From Flavobacterium sp. AG291 (GTDB lineage Bacteria; Bacteroidota; Bacteroidia; Flavobacteriales; Flavobacteriaceae), in the NCBI RefSeq assembly GCF_003350375.1, contig NZ_QQAR01000015.1, positions 58,613 to 122,612 of the forward strand: 64,000 nt of DNA. The letters are read 5' to 3'. Shown here piece by piece: positions 56,538 through 64,000 of the stretch. Under the pieces are notes generated by a model. It searched no databases and had not been told where the DNA came from. It worked only from the letters and a program-made list of their open reading frames with translations. The number at the start of each line of letters is the position of its first letter. Position 1 is the first letter of the stretch. Made by a program: the position numbers and the translations under genes.

Positions 56538-56929
56538 TGAGAGTAAGGAGAAATAAACGTTTTCATGCTGAGATCGCAGCTTCTGCGCTCAGTGATATCA
56601 TGTTCTTTCTACTGTTGTTCTTCCTGATTATATCTACTTTGGCAAACCCGAATGTTATCGATTTGATGTTGCCTAAAGCAGATTCTAACAAAACAACAGA
56701 TAAAGCGCATATTACTATTTCTGTAAATGCTGACAAACAGTATTTTATAGATAAACAGCAGGTGCCTTTTGAAGATCTTGAATCTACTCTAATGTCAAGG
56801 ATAGCGGGAAGTGGGGATAACGTTGTTATTGTGAGACTTCCTAAGGATCTTCAGGTTCAGGATATGGTAGATATATTACAGATTGGGCAGAAGAACAAAC
56901 TGAAATTTTCTATTGCTACAACAAAATAA
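56537..56929 (+). CDS. exbD: ExbD/TolR-type protein
   Basis: A 130-residue protein with a short cytoplasmic N-terminus. One membrane helix (about 18-37) carries the proton-carrying Asp20 (SALSDIMFFLLLFFLIIST), and a periplasmic domain follows (HITISVNADKQYFID, VVIVRLPKDLQVQDMVDILQ). This is the standard ExbD/TolR layout. ATG overlaps the exbB stop by one base; tonB follows after 9 bp. Confidence 0.92.
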   Translation: MRVRRNKRFHAEIAASALSDIMFFLLLFFLIISTLANPNVIDLMLPKADSNKTTDKAHITISVNADKQYFIDKQQVPFEDLESTLMSRIAGSGDNVVIVRLPKDLQVQDMVDILQIGQKNKLKFSIATTK

Positions 56930-56938
56930 AGAGGTATA

Positions 56939-57850
56939 ATGGCTTTTACAATGACAGGAGAGGAAAAGAAATCACTGGCGATTACTACGGTAATATTTGT
57001 GCTGGCGGCTCTTTTTTTATTCCTATTTAAATATACGCAGAAAGATGACCTTATCGACCTCGCCGAACTTGAAGGTGGTGGTGGAGGAGGTGGTGTTACT
57101 GTTAACTTTGGTGATAGTGATGTAGGTTCAGGTGCTGACTTTAGAAGTGAAGTGCTTGAAGTTACAGAGAGGGTAAAACAGGCTCCTACTCCCGTTCAGG
57201 CTGATGAGGAGGAAGTCGTAGCCAGTGATCTTGACGATGCTCCGGCGGTCGTGAAAACAAAGCCTGTGGAAAAAAAAGATCCTAAAAAGGTAGAGACGAA
57301 GCCGGTTTCGGTTAAAGCGCCACCACATCCTTCTAAAACTACTTCTGATGCACTTGCGAATATCCTTAATGGTAACAATAAAGGGGGAGATGGAGACGAT
57401 GGTGTTGCCGGAAACAAGGGTAAGCTCGGAGGAGATAAAAACTCAGGTAGTTACTACGGAGATGGCGGTAGCGGAGGAGGTACCGGTGGTGGAAATGGTT
57501 CCGGTAACGGGACAGGAACAGGACCGGGCTCAGGAAGCGGAAGTGGAGGAGGAAGCGGTGCAGGTCGTGGAACAGGTGTGGGTAACTACAGACTTTCCGG
57601 ACGTAAAAATCTAAATACTCCAAAACCACAATACAGATGTAATGAAGAAGGTACTGTGGTTGTTCAGATTACTGTAAACAGAGCCGGTAAGGTTATTAAA
57701 GCTGAAAGAGGCAGGGGAACGACTAATGCGGCGCAATGTCTTTTTGAGCAGGCAAAATCAGCTGCTTTCGATACTAAGTTTGATAGTAGTGATTCTGCTC
57801 CCGAAACACAGGTTGGAACTATAGTTTATAATTTTAAACTGACAGATTAA
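56939..57850 (+). CDS. TonB-type energy transducer with a glycine-rich linker
   Basis: A 303-residue protein with a cytoplasmic start, one membrane segment (about 14-32, AITTVIFVLAALFLFLFKY) and a periplasmic region of Pro/Lys-rich charge (about 70-135). A Gly/Ser/Thr linker of roughly 60 residues (about 145-215) is followed by a C-terminal TonB-like domain (about 225-303: TPKPQYRCNEEGTVVVQITV, NRAGKVIKAERG). It should link the ExbB-ExbD motor to outer-membrane receptors. The linker is unusually long and low in complexity for the family. Two cysteines (C233, C262 or so) could form a disulfide in the C-terminal domain. Confidence 0.85.
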   Translation: MAFTMTGEEKKSLAITTVIFVLAALFLFLFKYTQKDDLIDLAELEGGGGGGGVTVNFGDSDVGSGADFRSEVLEVTERVKQAPTPVQADEEEVVASDLDDAPAVVKTKPVEKKDPKKVETKPVSVKAPPHPSKTTSDALANILNGNNKGGDGDDGVAGNKGKLGGDKNSGSYYGDGGSGGGTGGGNGSGNGTGTGPGSGSGSGGGSGAGRGTGVGNYRLSGRKNLNTPKPQYRCNEEGTVVVQITVNRAGKVIKAERGRGTTNAAQCLFEQAKSAAFDTKFDSSDSAPETQVGTIVYNFKLTD

Positions 57851-57873
57851 TATTATAATATATCAGAAAAAAC

Positions 57874-57907
57874 AAATAAGCCACGCACTGCGTGGCTTAT
57901 TTGTTTT
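57874..57907 (+). terminator. Terminator after the exbB-exbD-tonB operon
   Basis: AAATAAGCCACGCA / TGCGTGGCTTATTT near-perfect palindrome with a very short loop, then TTGTTTT. Confidence 0.88.
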
Positions 57908-57994
57908 AAAACTAAAATGGGTTGGTTTTACTGAGATAAAACTTGTACAAGGATTATCCATATTTATTGTTCGAAAAGGGCTTCAAAAAAGCAT

Positions 57995-58018
57995 AAAAAA
58001 AACCGCCCTAAGGCGGTA
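57995..58018 (-). terminator. Terminator after lgt
   Basis: On the minus strand, TACCGCC / GGCGGTT stem with a TTAG loop and then eight or more T, 6 bp past the lgt stop. Confidence 0.92.
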
Positions 58019-58023
58019 TCTAT

Positions 58024-58968
58024 TTATAAAGTTTCTTGTCTGTTTTTTGCAGTAAATACCAGATAGATTCCTGCAATTATGAAAGGTATACTCAGCCACT
58101 GACCGGTTAGAAGACCTCCGGGAAGAACGCTTTCAAAACCTCCCTGGCTTTCTTTTACATATTCTACAAGAAAGCGTACTGTCCATAATAGGATAAGGAA
58201 AACTCCAAAGATAAGACCGTGTTTTTTGCGGGCGTCTGTCTTCCAGTACATGAAATAAACTATAGCAAACACAAAAATATAACCAAATGCTTCATATAGT
58301 TGTGCCGGATGTCTGTAGGGTATCGTAGCTAATATGTCTGCAAACTTGGGGTTGTGTTCGACTGCATCATATGCCGCGTTATAATCCAATATTTTTGTTT
58401 TGGCAATAATTTCATTTTTACCAAGCGTTTCTTCTCCTCTGATAAATCTTACGGCTGTTGGCAGGTCAGCAGAGGTTGGTTTACCTAATATTTCGCTGTT
58501 GAAGAAGTTTCCAAGTCTAACGAAAATTCCACCGCTGGCTACAGGGATTACAACTCTGTCTAACATCCATAAAAGAGGACGGTGAATAATTTTTTTGCTG
58601 TACCAATACATGGCCAGTATGATGGCTATGGCAGCTCCGTGGCTTGCGAGTCCCGCAAATCCAGTAAATTCAAACTCCGGAGTGAATCTAAATGGTAAAA
58701 GTATTTCTGCGGGATGCTGGCTGAAATAATCCCAGTCGTAAAAAAAGACATGTCCAAGTCTTGCTCCTAAAAGTGTTGCGATTAAGGTGTATATGAAGAG
58801 TTTGTCCAGTTTTTCTGCAGATTCACCTTCACGGTCATATATTTTTTTCATTAAGAACCATCCTAGTCCAAAGGCTATTACGAAACCAAGGCTGTAATAA
58901 CGGAGTGTTATTGGGCCTAAACTAAATCCTTCAGGCTGGTTCCATACAATGCTTAAGCTGTGTATCAT
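58024..58968 (-). CDS. lgt: Prolipoprotein diacylglyceryl transferase
   Basis: A 314-residue inner-membrane enzyme that attaches diacylglycerol to the lipobox cysteine of prolipoproteins. Seven membrane segments, the N-terminal YYSLGFVIAFGLGWFLM, the FAGLASHGAAIAI His motif (about 105-117) and the Lgt signature RLGNFFNSEILGKP (about 148-161, R, N and E active-site residues) are present. The loop at about 165-215 (RGEETLGKNEIIAKTKI) is longer than in E. coli Lgt (291). Last of the folE-cysS-yidD-lgt run, 67 bp after yidD. Confidence 0.95.
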   Translation of the reverse strand: MIHSLSIVWNQPEGFSLGPITLRYYSLGFVIAFGLGWFLMKKIYDREGESAEKLDKLFIYTLIATLLGARLGHVFFYDWDYFSQHPAEILLPFRFTPEFEFTGFAGLASHGAAIAIILAMYWYSKKIIHRPLLWMLDRVVIPVASGGIFVRLGNFFNSEILGKPTSADLPTAVRFIRGEETLGKNEIIAKTKILDYNAAYDAVEHNPKFADILATIPYRHPAQLYEAFGYIFVFAIVYFMYWKTDARKKHGLIFGVFLILLWTVRFLVEYVKESQGGFESVLPGGLLTGQWLSIPFIIAGIYLVFTAKNRQETL

Positions 58969-59035
58969 GTATTGTCTGTATTAGTTGGCGTAAATTTAAA
59001 CAAATGTGTATGTCTTACAAATGTAAATAGATTAA

Positions 59036-59287
59036 TTAATGTTTGCGGCGGCATTTTTTTTCAGGCACGGGGTCATAACCTGATCCTCCCCAGGGATTAC
59101 AACTTAAAATTCGTTTAATGCTTAGCCAGCTCCCTTTAATAAGACCATGCAATTGCAATGCTTCAATTGTGTATTGTGAGCATGTCGGAGAGTACCTGCA
59201 TGCTGCAGGGAGTACCGGAGATATAGCGATCTGATAAAAGCGTACCAGCGCTATAAAAGGTGCTGTGAGTAAGCTTTTTAGTTTCAA
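59036..59287 (-). CDS. yidD: YidD membrane protein insertion efficiency factor
   Basis: An 83-residue protein with the full YidD pattern: [35 protein letters not shown], and [20 protein letters not shown]. It contains three conserved cysteines and an N-terminal amphipathic helix. It assists YidC-mediated insertion of inner-membrane proteins. Starts 5 bp after the cysS stop, so it is co-transcribed. Confidence 0.95.
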   Translation of the reverse strand: MKLKSLLTAPFIALVRFYQIAISPVLPAACRYSPTCSQYTIEALQLHGLIKGSWLSIKRILSCNPWGGSGYDPVPEKKCRRKH

Positions 59288-59292
59288 AGCAA

Positions 59293-60777
59293 TTAGTTTA
59301 CAGAAAAAGTTGTACCTTCTTTAGTGTCTTTAAGTTCAATGCCTAATTCGGTCAGCCTGTTTCTTATTTGATCTGATAAAGCAAAATCTTTGTTTGCTCT
59401 AGCTTCATTTCTCATTGTAATGAGCATATTTACGACACCTTCAAGCTTATCATTTCCTGTTTCTTCTGCAACATCATTTTTAAGCCCTAAAACGTCGAAA
59501 ACAAAAGCATTCAAAGTTTTAGATAATAATTCAATATCTTGTGAATTAATAGTTTCTTTTTCTTCCTTTAGAAGATTGATATATTTTACAGCTTCGAATA
59601 GCTGGGCTATAAGTATTGGGCTGTTGAAATCATCATTCATTGCATCATAGCAAGATTGTTTCCATGAAGCAATATCGATACTTGAAGGTGATGATGAATG
59701 TTTAATCTGCTTTAGGTTATCCAATGCATCCATTAATCGGTTAAAACCTTTTTCAGCGGCAATGATTGCATCGTTTGAAAAATCAAGTACACTTCTGTAA
59801 TGTGCCTGTAACATAAAAAATCTTGTAACAGAAGGGCTGAATGGCTTACTTAGCTTGTCATTATTTCCGGAAAAGATTTCTCTAGGAAGAATATTATTTC
59901 CAGTAGATTTTGACATTTTTTTACCGTTAAGAGTAAGCATATTAGCATGCATCCAATAATTTACAGGCGATTGTCCCGTGCAAGCTTCATTTTGAGCAAT
60001 TTCACATTCGTGATGAGGAAATTTAAGATCCATGCCTCCTCCGTGTATGTCAAAATGATTACCCAGGTACTTAGTGCTCATTGCAGTACATTCTAAATGC
60101 CAGCCAGGAAAACCATCTCCCCAAGGAGAAGGCCATCGCATAATATGTTCAGGTTCGGCTTTTTTCCAAAGAGCAAAATCCTGAGGATTTCTTTTTTCAT
60201 CCTGGCCACTCAAATCACGAGTGTTGGAAATCATGTCTTCAAGATTTCGGCCACTTAATTTACCATAATCGTGGGTTTCATTAAATTTTACCACATCAAA
60301 ATAAACTGATCCATTGGATTCATAAGCGTAGCCATTAGCCAAAATTTGTTTAATGGTTTCAATCTGTTCTATAATGTGTCCTGTAGCAGTAGGCTCAATG
60401 CTTGGTGGCTGATTGTTGAAGAGTTCTAATATTTGGTGGAAATCAACAGAGTATTGCTGTACAATTTCCATTGGTTCTAACTTTTCAAGGCGTGCTTTTT
60501 TTGCGATTTTATCCTCTCCTTCATCAGCATCGTCTTCAATATGACCAACATCAGTTATGTTTCGGACGTATCTTACCTTGTATCCCAAGTGTTTTAGATA
60601 TCTGAAAACCAAATCAAATGAAATAAAGGTTCTACAATTCCCTAAGTGAACATTACTGTAAACGGTGGGACCGCATACATACATCCCTACTGATCCTTCG
60701 TGAAGAGGAGTAAATGTTTCTTTTTCACCACTTAGTGAATTGTATATTTTTAATTTTTGATTTAGATATAACTGCAT
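59293..60777 (-). CDS. cysS: Cysteinyl-tRNA synthetase
   Basis: A 494-residue class I tRNA synthetase charging tRNA-Cys. The zinc-ligand region YVCGPTVY (Cys35), the HIGH variant NVHLGNC (42-48), WHLECTAMS with the second zinc cysteine, [18 protein letters not shown] (further ligands) and the KMSKS loop (KKMSKSTGN) are all intact. The C-terminal DALR-like anticodon domain follows. About 30 residues longer than E. coli CysS. 39 bp after folE. Confidence 0.97.
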   Translation of the reverse strand: MQLYLNQKLKIYNSLSGEKETFTPLHEGSVGMYVCGPTVYSNVHLGNCRTFISFDLVFRYLKHLGYKVRYVRNITDVGHIEDDADEGEDKIAKKARLEKLEPMEIVQQYSVDFHQILELFNNQPPSIEPTATGHIIEQIETIKQILANGYAYESNGSVYFDVVKFNETHDYGKLSGRNLEDMISNTRDLSGQDEKRNPQDFALWKKAEPEHIMRWPSPWGDGFPGWHLECTAMSTKYLGNHFDIHGGGMDLKFPHHECEIAQNEACTGQSPVNYWMHANMLTLNGKKMSKSTGNNILPREIFSGNNDKLSKPFSPSVTRFFMLQAHYRSVLDFSNDAIIAAEKGFNRLMDALDNLKQIKHSSSPSSIDIASWKQSCYDAMNDDFNSPILIAQLFEAVKYINLLKEEKETINSQDIELLSKTLNAFVFDVLGLKNDVAEETGNDKLEGVVNMLITMRNEARANKDFALSDQIRNRLTELGIELKDTKEGTTFSVN

Positions 60778-60816
60778 AGTTTTAGTTTTGCCTAATTGGT
60801 TTTGTTTTCAAAGATA

Positions 60817-61488
60817 TTAAAACTGTGTGTCCAGTTTAATGTAATCTAAAAATTCTCGTCTCACATTTTCATCTTTGAACTTACCGCCAAATTCAGATGT
60901 TACCGTACTGCTTTCAATATCTCTTATTCCACGAGAATTTACACAAAGGTGTTTTGCGTCAATTACACAAGCAACATCCTCGGTGTTAAGTACTCTTTTT
61001 AATTCCTGTACAATTTGAATTGTTAGCCTTTCCTGAACTTGTGGTCTTTTTGCAAAATAATCGACAATTCGATTCATTTTTGAAAGTCCAACAACGGTTC
61101 CGTTGGAAATGTATGCTACATGAGCTCGACCTACTATGGGTAAGAGGTGGTGCTCGCAGGTTGAATAAACCGTAATATTCTTTTCAACAAGCATTTCTCC
61201 ATACTTGTATTTATTTTCAAATGTTGATGAACCAGGTTTTTTTGCAGGATTCAGTCCTCCGAATATTTCTTTTACAAACATTTTAGCAACACGATTAGGT
61301 GTTCCTTTGATGCTGTCATCCGTAAGGTCCATGCCTAGGGTGTGAAGTATGTTTTCAACATCAGCTTTTATAGATGCGATTTTTTCATCATCACTAAGTT
61401 CAAAAGCATTGTCTCTTAAAGGGGTTTGTGCATTTGTCGCAATATGGTTATCTCCAATTTCGTCTTTAAAATCTTCGTTGTGAGTCAT
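60817..61488 (-). CDS. folE: GTP cyclohydrolase I
   Basis: A 223-residue enzyme opening the GTP ring to dihydroneopterin triphosphate, the first step of folate synthesis. Zinc and active-site motifs: STCEHHLLPIVGRAHVAY (Cys and His ligands, about 114-131) and CVIDAKHLCVNSRGI (second Cys, about 187-201), with SKMNRIVDYFAKRPQVQERL between. The N-terminal 40 residues are polar and variable. First gene of the folE-cysS-yidD-lgt run. Confidence 0.97.
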   Translation of the reverse strand: MTHNEDFKDEIGDNHIATNAQTPLRDNAFELSDDEKIASIKADVENILHTLGMDLTDDSIKGTPNRVAKMFVKEIFGGLNPAKKPGSSTFENKYKYGEMLVEKNITVYSTCEHHLLPIVGRAHVAYISNGTVVGLSKMNRIVDYFAKRPQVQERLTIQIVQELKRVLNTEDVACVIDAKHLCVNSRGIRDIESSTVTSEFGGKFKDENVRREFLDYIKLDTQF

Positions 61489-61793
61489 TAATTCTATGTT
61501 TATAATAGGGATATGATAGTTTCAGTGTGCAAAGATAACTATAAAAGTTGATTTTAAATTATTTGGATAATTTCTATTGTTTCAATAAATAAAGGAAAAG
61601 ATACTAAAAATAAGAACTGTAGGAATTAATTGAAGTCGGTTTTTTTAAAATCCAAAAAAAATAAAAAAATATAACTTTTTTTTGTCAGTAAGGTAGGGTA
61701 AGAGTCGGTTTGGCTGTTATAATAAAAAAATAAAACTTTTTTGTTTTTTTTGAATCAATTTTGTGTAATTTTCGCGTTTCTAAAATTAGCCTA
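61489..61793. other. 305-bp AT-rich region between divergent folE and the adhesin
   Basis: Contains the folE promoter candidate at 61530-61537, long A/T homopolymer runs (about 61640-61750), and a weak plus-strand promoter (TTG at 61741, TAATTTTC at 61766-61773) 20 bp before the adhesin ATG. No coding frame or RNA gene was recognised. Confidence 0.55.
61530..61537 (-). promoter_or_regulatory. Candidate -7 element (TATCTTTG) for folE
   Basis: CAAAGATA on the plus strand, 42 bp upstream of the folE ATG. Identical octamer to that before the Fur-family gene. Confidence 0.45.
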
Positions 61794-64000
61794 ATGAATA
61801 AAAAGTACCTATTATTACTAATCTTTAGCCTTTTGGGGTTAAGCATGTTTCCTCAACAGGGGCCTGCGGTTCCTTATGTAACGGCTGTTTCTGGTATTCC
61901 TATTTGTAATCCGGGAGAATGTACAGAGCTTTCAACACTTTACTTCGATACAGGTGGTACAACCTCTTATGATGTTATCCAGATTCCCTACAATCCACCG
62001 GCAAGTTTTTCGAATAGTATTTCTGGTTCCGTGCCTTTACAGGCTAATCAGGATGATTATTGGTCTAATATTATTAACCTTACGCAACCAGGAACTCCAA
62101 CATTTAAGTTCTGTTTTTTTGGTAATGTATATGAGAATTTACTTTTAAGTACTAACGGTGTTGTTACATTTAGTATCGCTCAAGGCGTAACTCCAGGAGG
62201 TTTATATTCACCTGCTACACCAAGTACTTGGGTAATGAATGGTACTCAGATTCCAGTAAACCCTGGTGGTCAGAATGCTCCTTTTTTAAATTCTATTTTT
62301 GGTGTTTTTCAGGATACTAATCCTCTTGCTACTGGTACGCCTAATGATATGGCTATGAACTATAGAATTTCGGGAACTGCTCCTAATAGGATGTTTATAT
62401 TAAATTTATACAATCTGAATCAATTTAGTTGTAATAATAACCTTCCTCCTCAAATTAGTCAGATGGTTTTATATGAAACTACAAATGTTATAGAGGTATA
62501 TATAGGTCAAAGAACTCCTTGTATGCAATGGAATGGAGGGTATGGTGTAGTTGGTGTTCAGAATAGTACAGGTACAGTTGCTTATTTCCCTCCTACCAGA
62601 AATGTAGGTACTTGGTCCGCAAGTAATGAAGGTTGGCGTTTCAAACCGAGTGGACCAAGTGTAGTAACAATCGATTGGTTTGAAGGTCCCACTGCATCGG
62701 GAACTGCTATAGGTACAGGTCCAACTATTAATGTTTGTCCTGATAATTTAACAACTTATACAGCAAGAGCAAGTTATTTAATGTGTGATGGTACAAATGT
62801 TGTTGTAACTGATCAAATTGATGTTAATATAGGTGAAGATCTTCCTTTGAATGTTCAGGATATAACTTTATGTGGTGAAGCTCCTTTTACTATAAATTTA
62901 AATGATGTTAATGATAATGTTCTTAATGGTTTAGATCCAAATTTGTATGAATTAAGTGTGTTTGAAAGCCAGTTTTTACAGGAGGAAGGATATGGAGCAT
63001 ATACTACTGCTCAACTACAAAATTTTCAAGTAAATGCAGGTGAAGAAAAAACTATTTATGGAAGGATTCAAAATTTTGATACAGATTGTTTAACATTTTT
63101 TCAATATGTTGTTAAAGCTGGTGCGCAACCTGAAGTTACTCAGCCTGCTGATATGCAAGTGTGTGATTCAGGAAATGATAGTGTTGAAATTTTCGACTTA
63201 ACGAGTAATGATGCTCAAATTTTAGACGGGCAGGATCCTACTGATTTTAATGTAACTTATCATACTACTTCAGCTGGTGCAGATATTGAGGATAGTTCAA
63301 TAGCTGATCCTACTGCTTTTAGTTCTGGAGATACAACCATATATGCCCGCGTTACTAATGTAGATAATGCAGATTGTTTTAATGTGACTTCTTTTGATTT
63401 GATAGTAACTCCTATACCTCAGGTTGTTGTGCCTGCAGATGGATTTGCTTGTAGTGACATAGGTTATATTCTTCCCAATCTTTCCGTAGGGAATTATTAT
63501 ACTCAATCAGGAGGTTTAGGGACACAATTAGCGCAAGCTTCAACTCTAACAGATTCGCAAACCGTTTATGTATATGCAGAATCTGCAACTACTCCGAATA
63601 ATTGTTTTACAGAGGGTAGCTTCTACGTAACAATTTACCCTACTCCGGTAGTAGAAGACAGAGCGGACCTTCAGGCTTGTGATGCTTACGAGCTTCCTGC
63701 ATTAACAACAGGTAACTACTACACAGGAGCTGGTGGAACAGGTACACAACTAAATGCAGGTGATTTTATTACGACAAGCCAGACGATATACATCTATGCC
63801 GTAACTGGAGATGCTACTACGGTATGTTCAGATGAGTCAGACTTTGTAGTAACGATAAACAGTGCCCCAACAGTTTCCCCAGCTACCCCATTAGAGGAGT
63901 GTGCTGACAACTTTGACGGCTATGCGTACTTTGATCTTACCCCAGCAGGAGTAGAGATATTAAACGGCCAGAGCGGTCTTACGATCACCTACCACAGCAC
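61794..64000 (+). CDS. Large secreted Ig-like/T9SS-type adhesin, N-terminal 735 residues
   Basis: An open frame from the ATG at 61794 to the window end (735 codons, no stop). The signal peptide is MNKKYLLLLIFSLLGLSMFPQ. The first domain (about 22-290) is a beta-sandwich of the kind opening Flavobacterial gliding-motility-associated proteins (NGVVTFSIAQG, GVVGVQNSTGTVAYF). From about 300 come Ig-like modules. Some open with Cys and contain 'FDLTxxxxxILxGQ...TYH' (about 457 and 703); two tandem units have 'LPxLxxGNYYTxxGGxGTQL' (63450 and 63678). Codon use and GC rise after about 63.6 kb. A T9SS type B domain is expected outside the window but is not seen. Confidence 0.82.
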   Translation, partial: MNKKYLLLLIFSLLGLSMFPQQGPAVPYVTAVSGIPICNPGECTELSTLYFDTGGTTSYDVIQIPYNPPASFSNSISGSVPLQANQDDYWSNIINLTQPGTPTFKFCFFGNVYENLLLSTNGVVTFSIAQGVTPGGLYSPATPSTWVMNGTQIPVNPGGQNAPFLNSIFGVFQDTNPLATGTPNDMAMNYRISGTAPNRMFILNLYNLNQFSCNNNLPPQISQMVLYETTNVIEVYIGQRTPCMQWNGGYGVVGVQNSTGTVAYFPPTRNVGTWSASNEGWRFKPSGPSVVTIDWFEGPTASGTAIGTGPTINVCPDNLTTYTARASYLMCDGTNVVVTDQIDVNIGEDLPLNVQDITLCGEAPFTINLNDVNDNVLNGLDPNLYELSVFESQFLQEEGYGAYTTAQLQNFQVNAGEEKTIYGRIQNFDTDCLTFFQYVVKAGAQPEVTQPADMQVCDSGNDSVEIFDLTSNDAQILDGQDPTDFNVTYHTTSAGADIEDSSIADPTAFSSGDTTIYARVTNVDNADCFNVTSFDLIVTPIPQVVVPADGFACSDIGYILPNLSVGNYYTQSGGLGTQLAQASTLTDSQTVYVYAESATTPNNCFTEGSFYVTIYPTPVVEDRADLQACDAYELPALTTGNYYTGAGGTGTQLNAGDFITTSQTIYIYAVTGDATTVCSDESDFVVTINSAPTVSPATPLEECADNFDGYAYFDLTPAGVEILNGQSGLTITYHS
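63450..63899 (+). repeat. Two tandem Ig-like repeat units inside the adhesin
   Basis: Units 63450-63677 (76 codons) and 63678-63899 (74 codons). Both start at a Cys codon and share LPxL, GNYYT, GGxGTQL, SQTxYxYA and a closing V-T-I-x-x-xP. A module related to an earlier type (63162) begins at 63900. Confidence 0.75.

Noticed and set aside
57348..57629. Open frames overlapping the TonB-type gene linker in other frames and strand
   Set aside because: They arise from the low-complexity Gly-codon tract; their translations are low in complexity and lack starts with context.

Overview
The window looks like chromosomal DNA from a member of the Flavobacteriaceae (Bacteroidota), probably Flavobacterium or a close relative. 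The evidence is a low-GC genome; many Bacteroidota-type promoter elements (TAnnTTTG, sometimes with a TTG about 20 bp upstream); secreted proteins with type IX secretion (T9SS) C-terminal domains of both type A and type B; SecD and SecF fused in one protein; an OstA-like protein beside a class III aminotransferase; and a folE-cysS-yidD-lgt block. I saw no tRNA, rRNA, CRISPR array, insertion sequence, integrase or phage module.

Layout. 1-6.1 kb holds housekeeping genes on the minus strand: an aminotransferase start, an OstA-like protein, purA, a Fur-family regulator and a Rel/SpoT enzyme. 6.1-8.5 kb is a small accessory cluster on the minus strand: a secreted protein whose frame is broken at a run of eight A, a cupin, an ArsR-type regulator and a short-chain dehydrogenase. 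8.7-16.1 kb holds a membrane TPR regulator with a LuxR-like C-terminus and an 1846-residue T9SS adhesin. 16.3-25.8 kb has an RNA methyltransferase, then a compact operon (SpoIIM-like, membrane protein, DUF4129, DUF4350, MoxR, DUF58, polytopic membrane protein) facing an RDD/TRIC-like pair. 25.8-30.2 kb has a short MutS-like ATPase and a 1033-residue T9SS type B protein with three long tandem repeats.

30.3-41.7 kb is a surface-polysaccharide region: a FemAB/GNAT-like protein, a Wzx-type flippase, four glycosyltransferases, an FdtA-type sugar ketoisomerase cupin and a SAM methyltransferase. Two secreted proteins are embedded in it (one fibre-like, one with a type A sorting domain), and an FtsE-like ATPase sits at its edge. 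42-47.4 kb carries a large TPR protein, a TonB-receptor-like barrel without a plug, and a small GreA/GreB-like protein. 47.6-57.9 kb is housekeeping: asnB, gyrB, mdh, secDF and an exbB-exbD-tonB operon. 58-61.5 kb is lgt, yidD, cysS and folE on the minus strand. The last 2.2 kb is the start of a large secreted Ig-like/T9SS adhesin that runs off the window.

How the parts relate. Envelope biogenesis dominates: OstA-like protein, SecDF, Lgt, YidD, an ExbB/ExbD/TonB energy transducer, polysaccharide assembly and several T9SS cargo adhesins. No core T9SS machinery gene was recognised. I did not find a clearly new defence or mobile system. The strongest unexplained signals are the recoded or broken gene at 7988-8502, the duplicated candidate operator in the arsR cluster, the 11-bp direct repeat at the promoter at 32.65 kb, and the modular repeats and base-composition change in the adhesin at the right edge.
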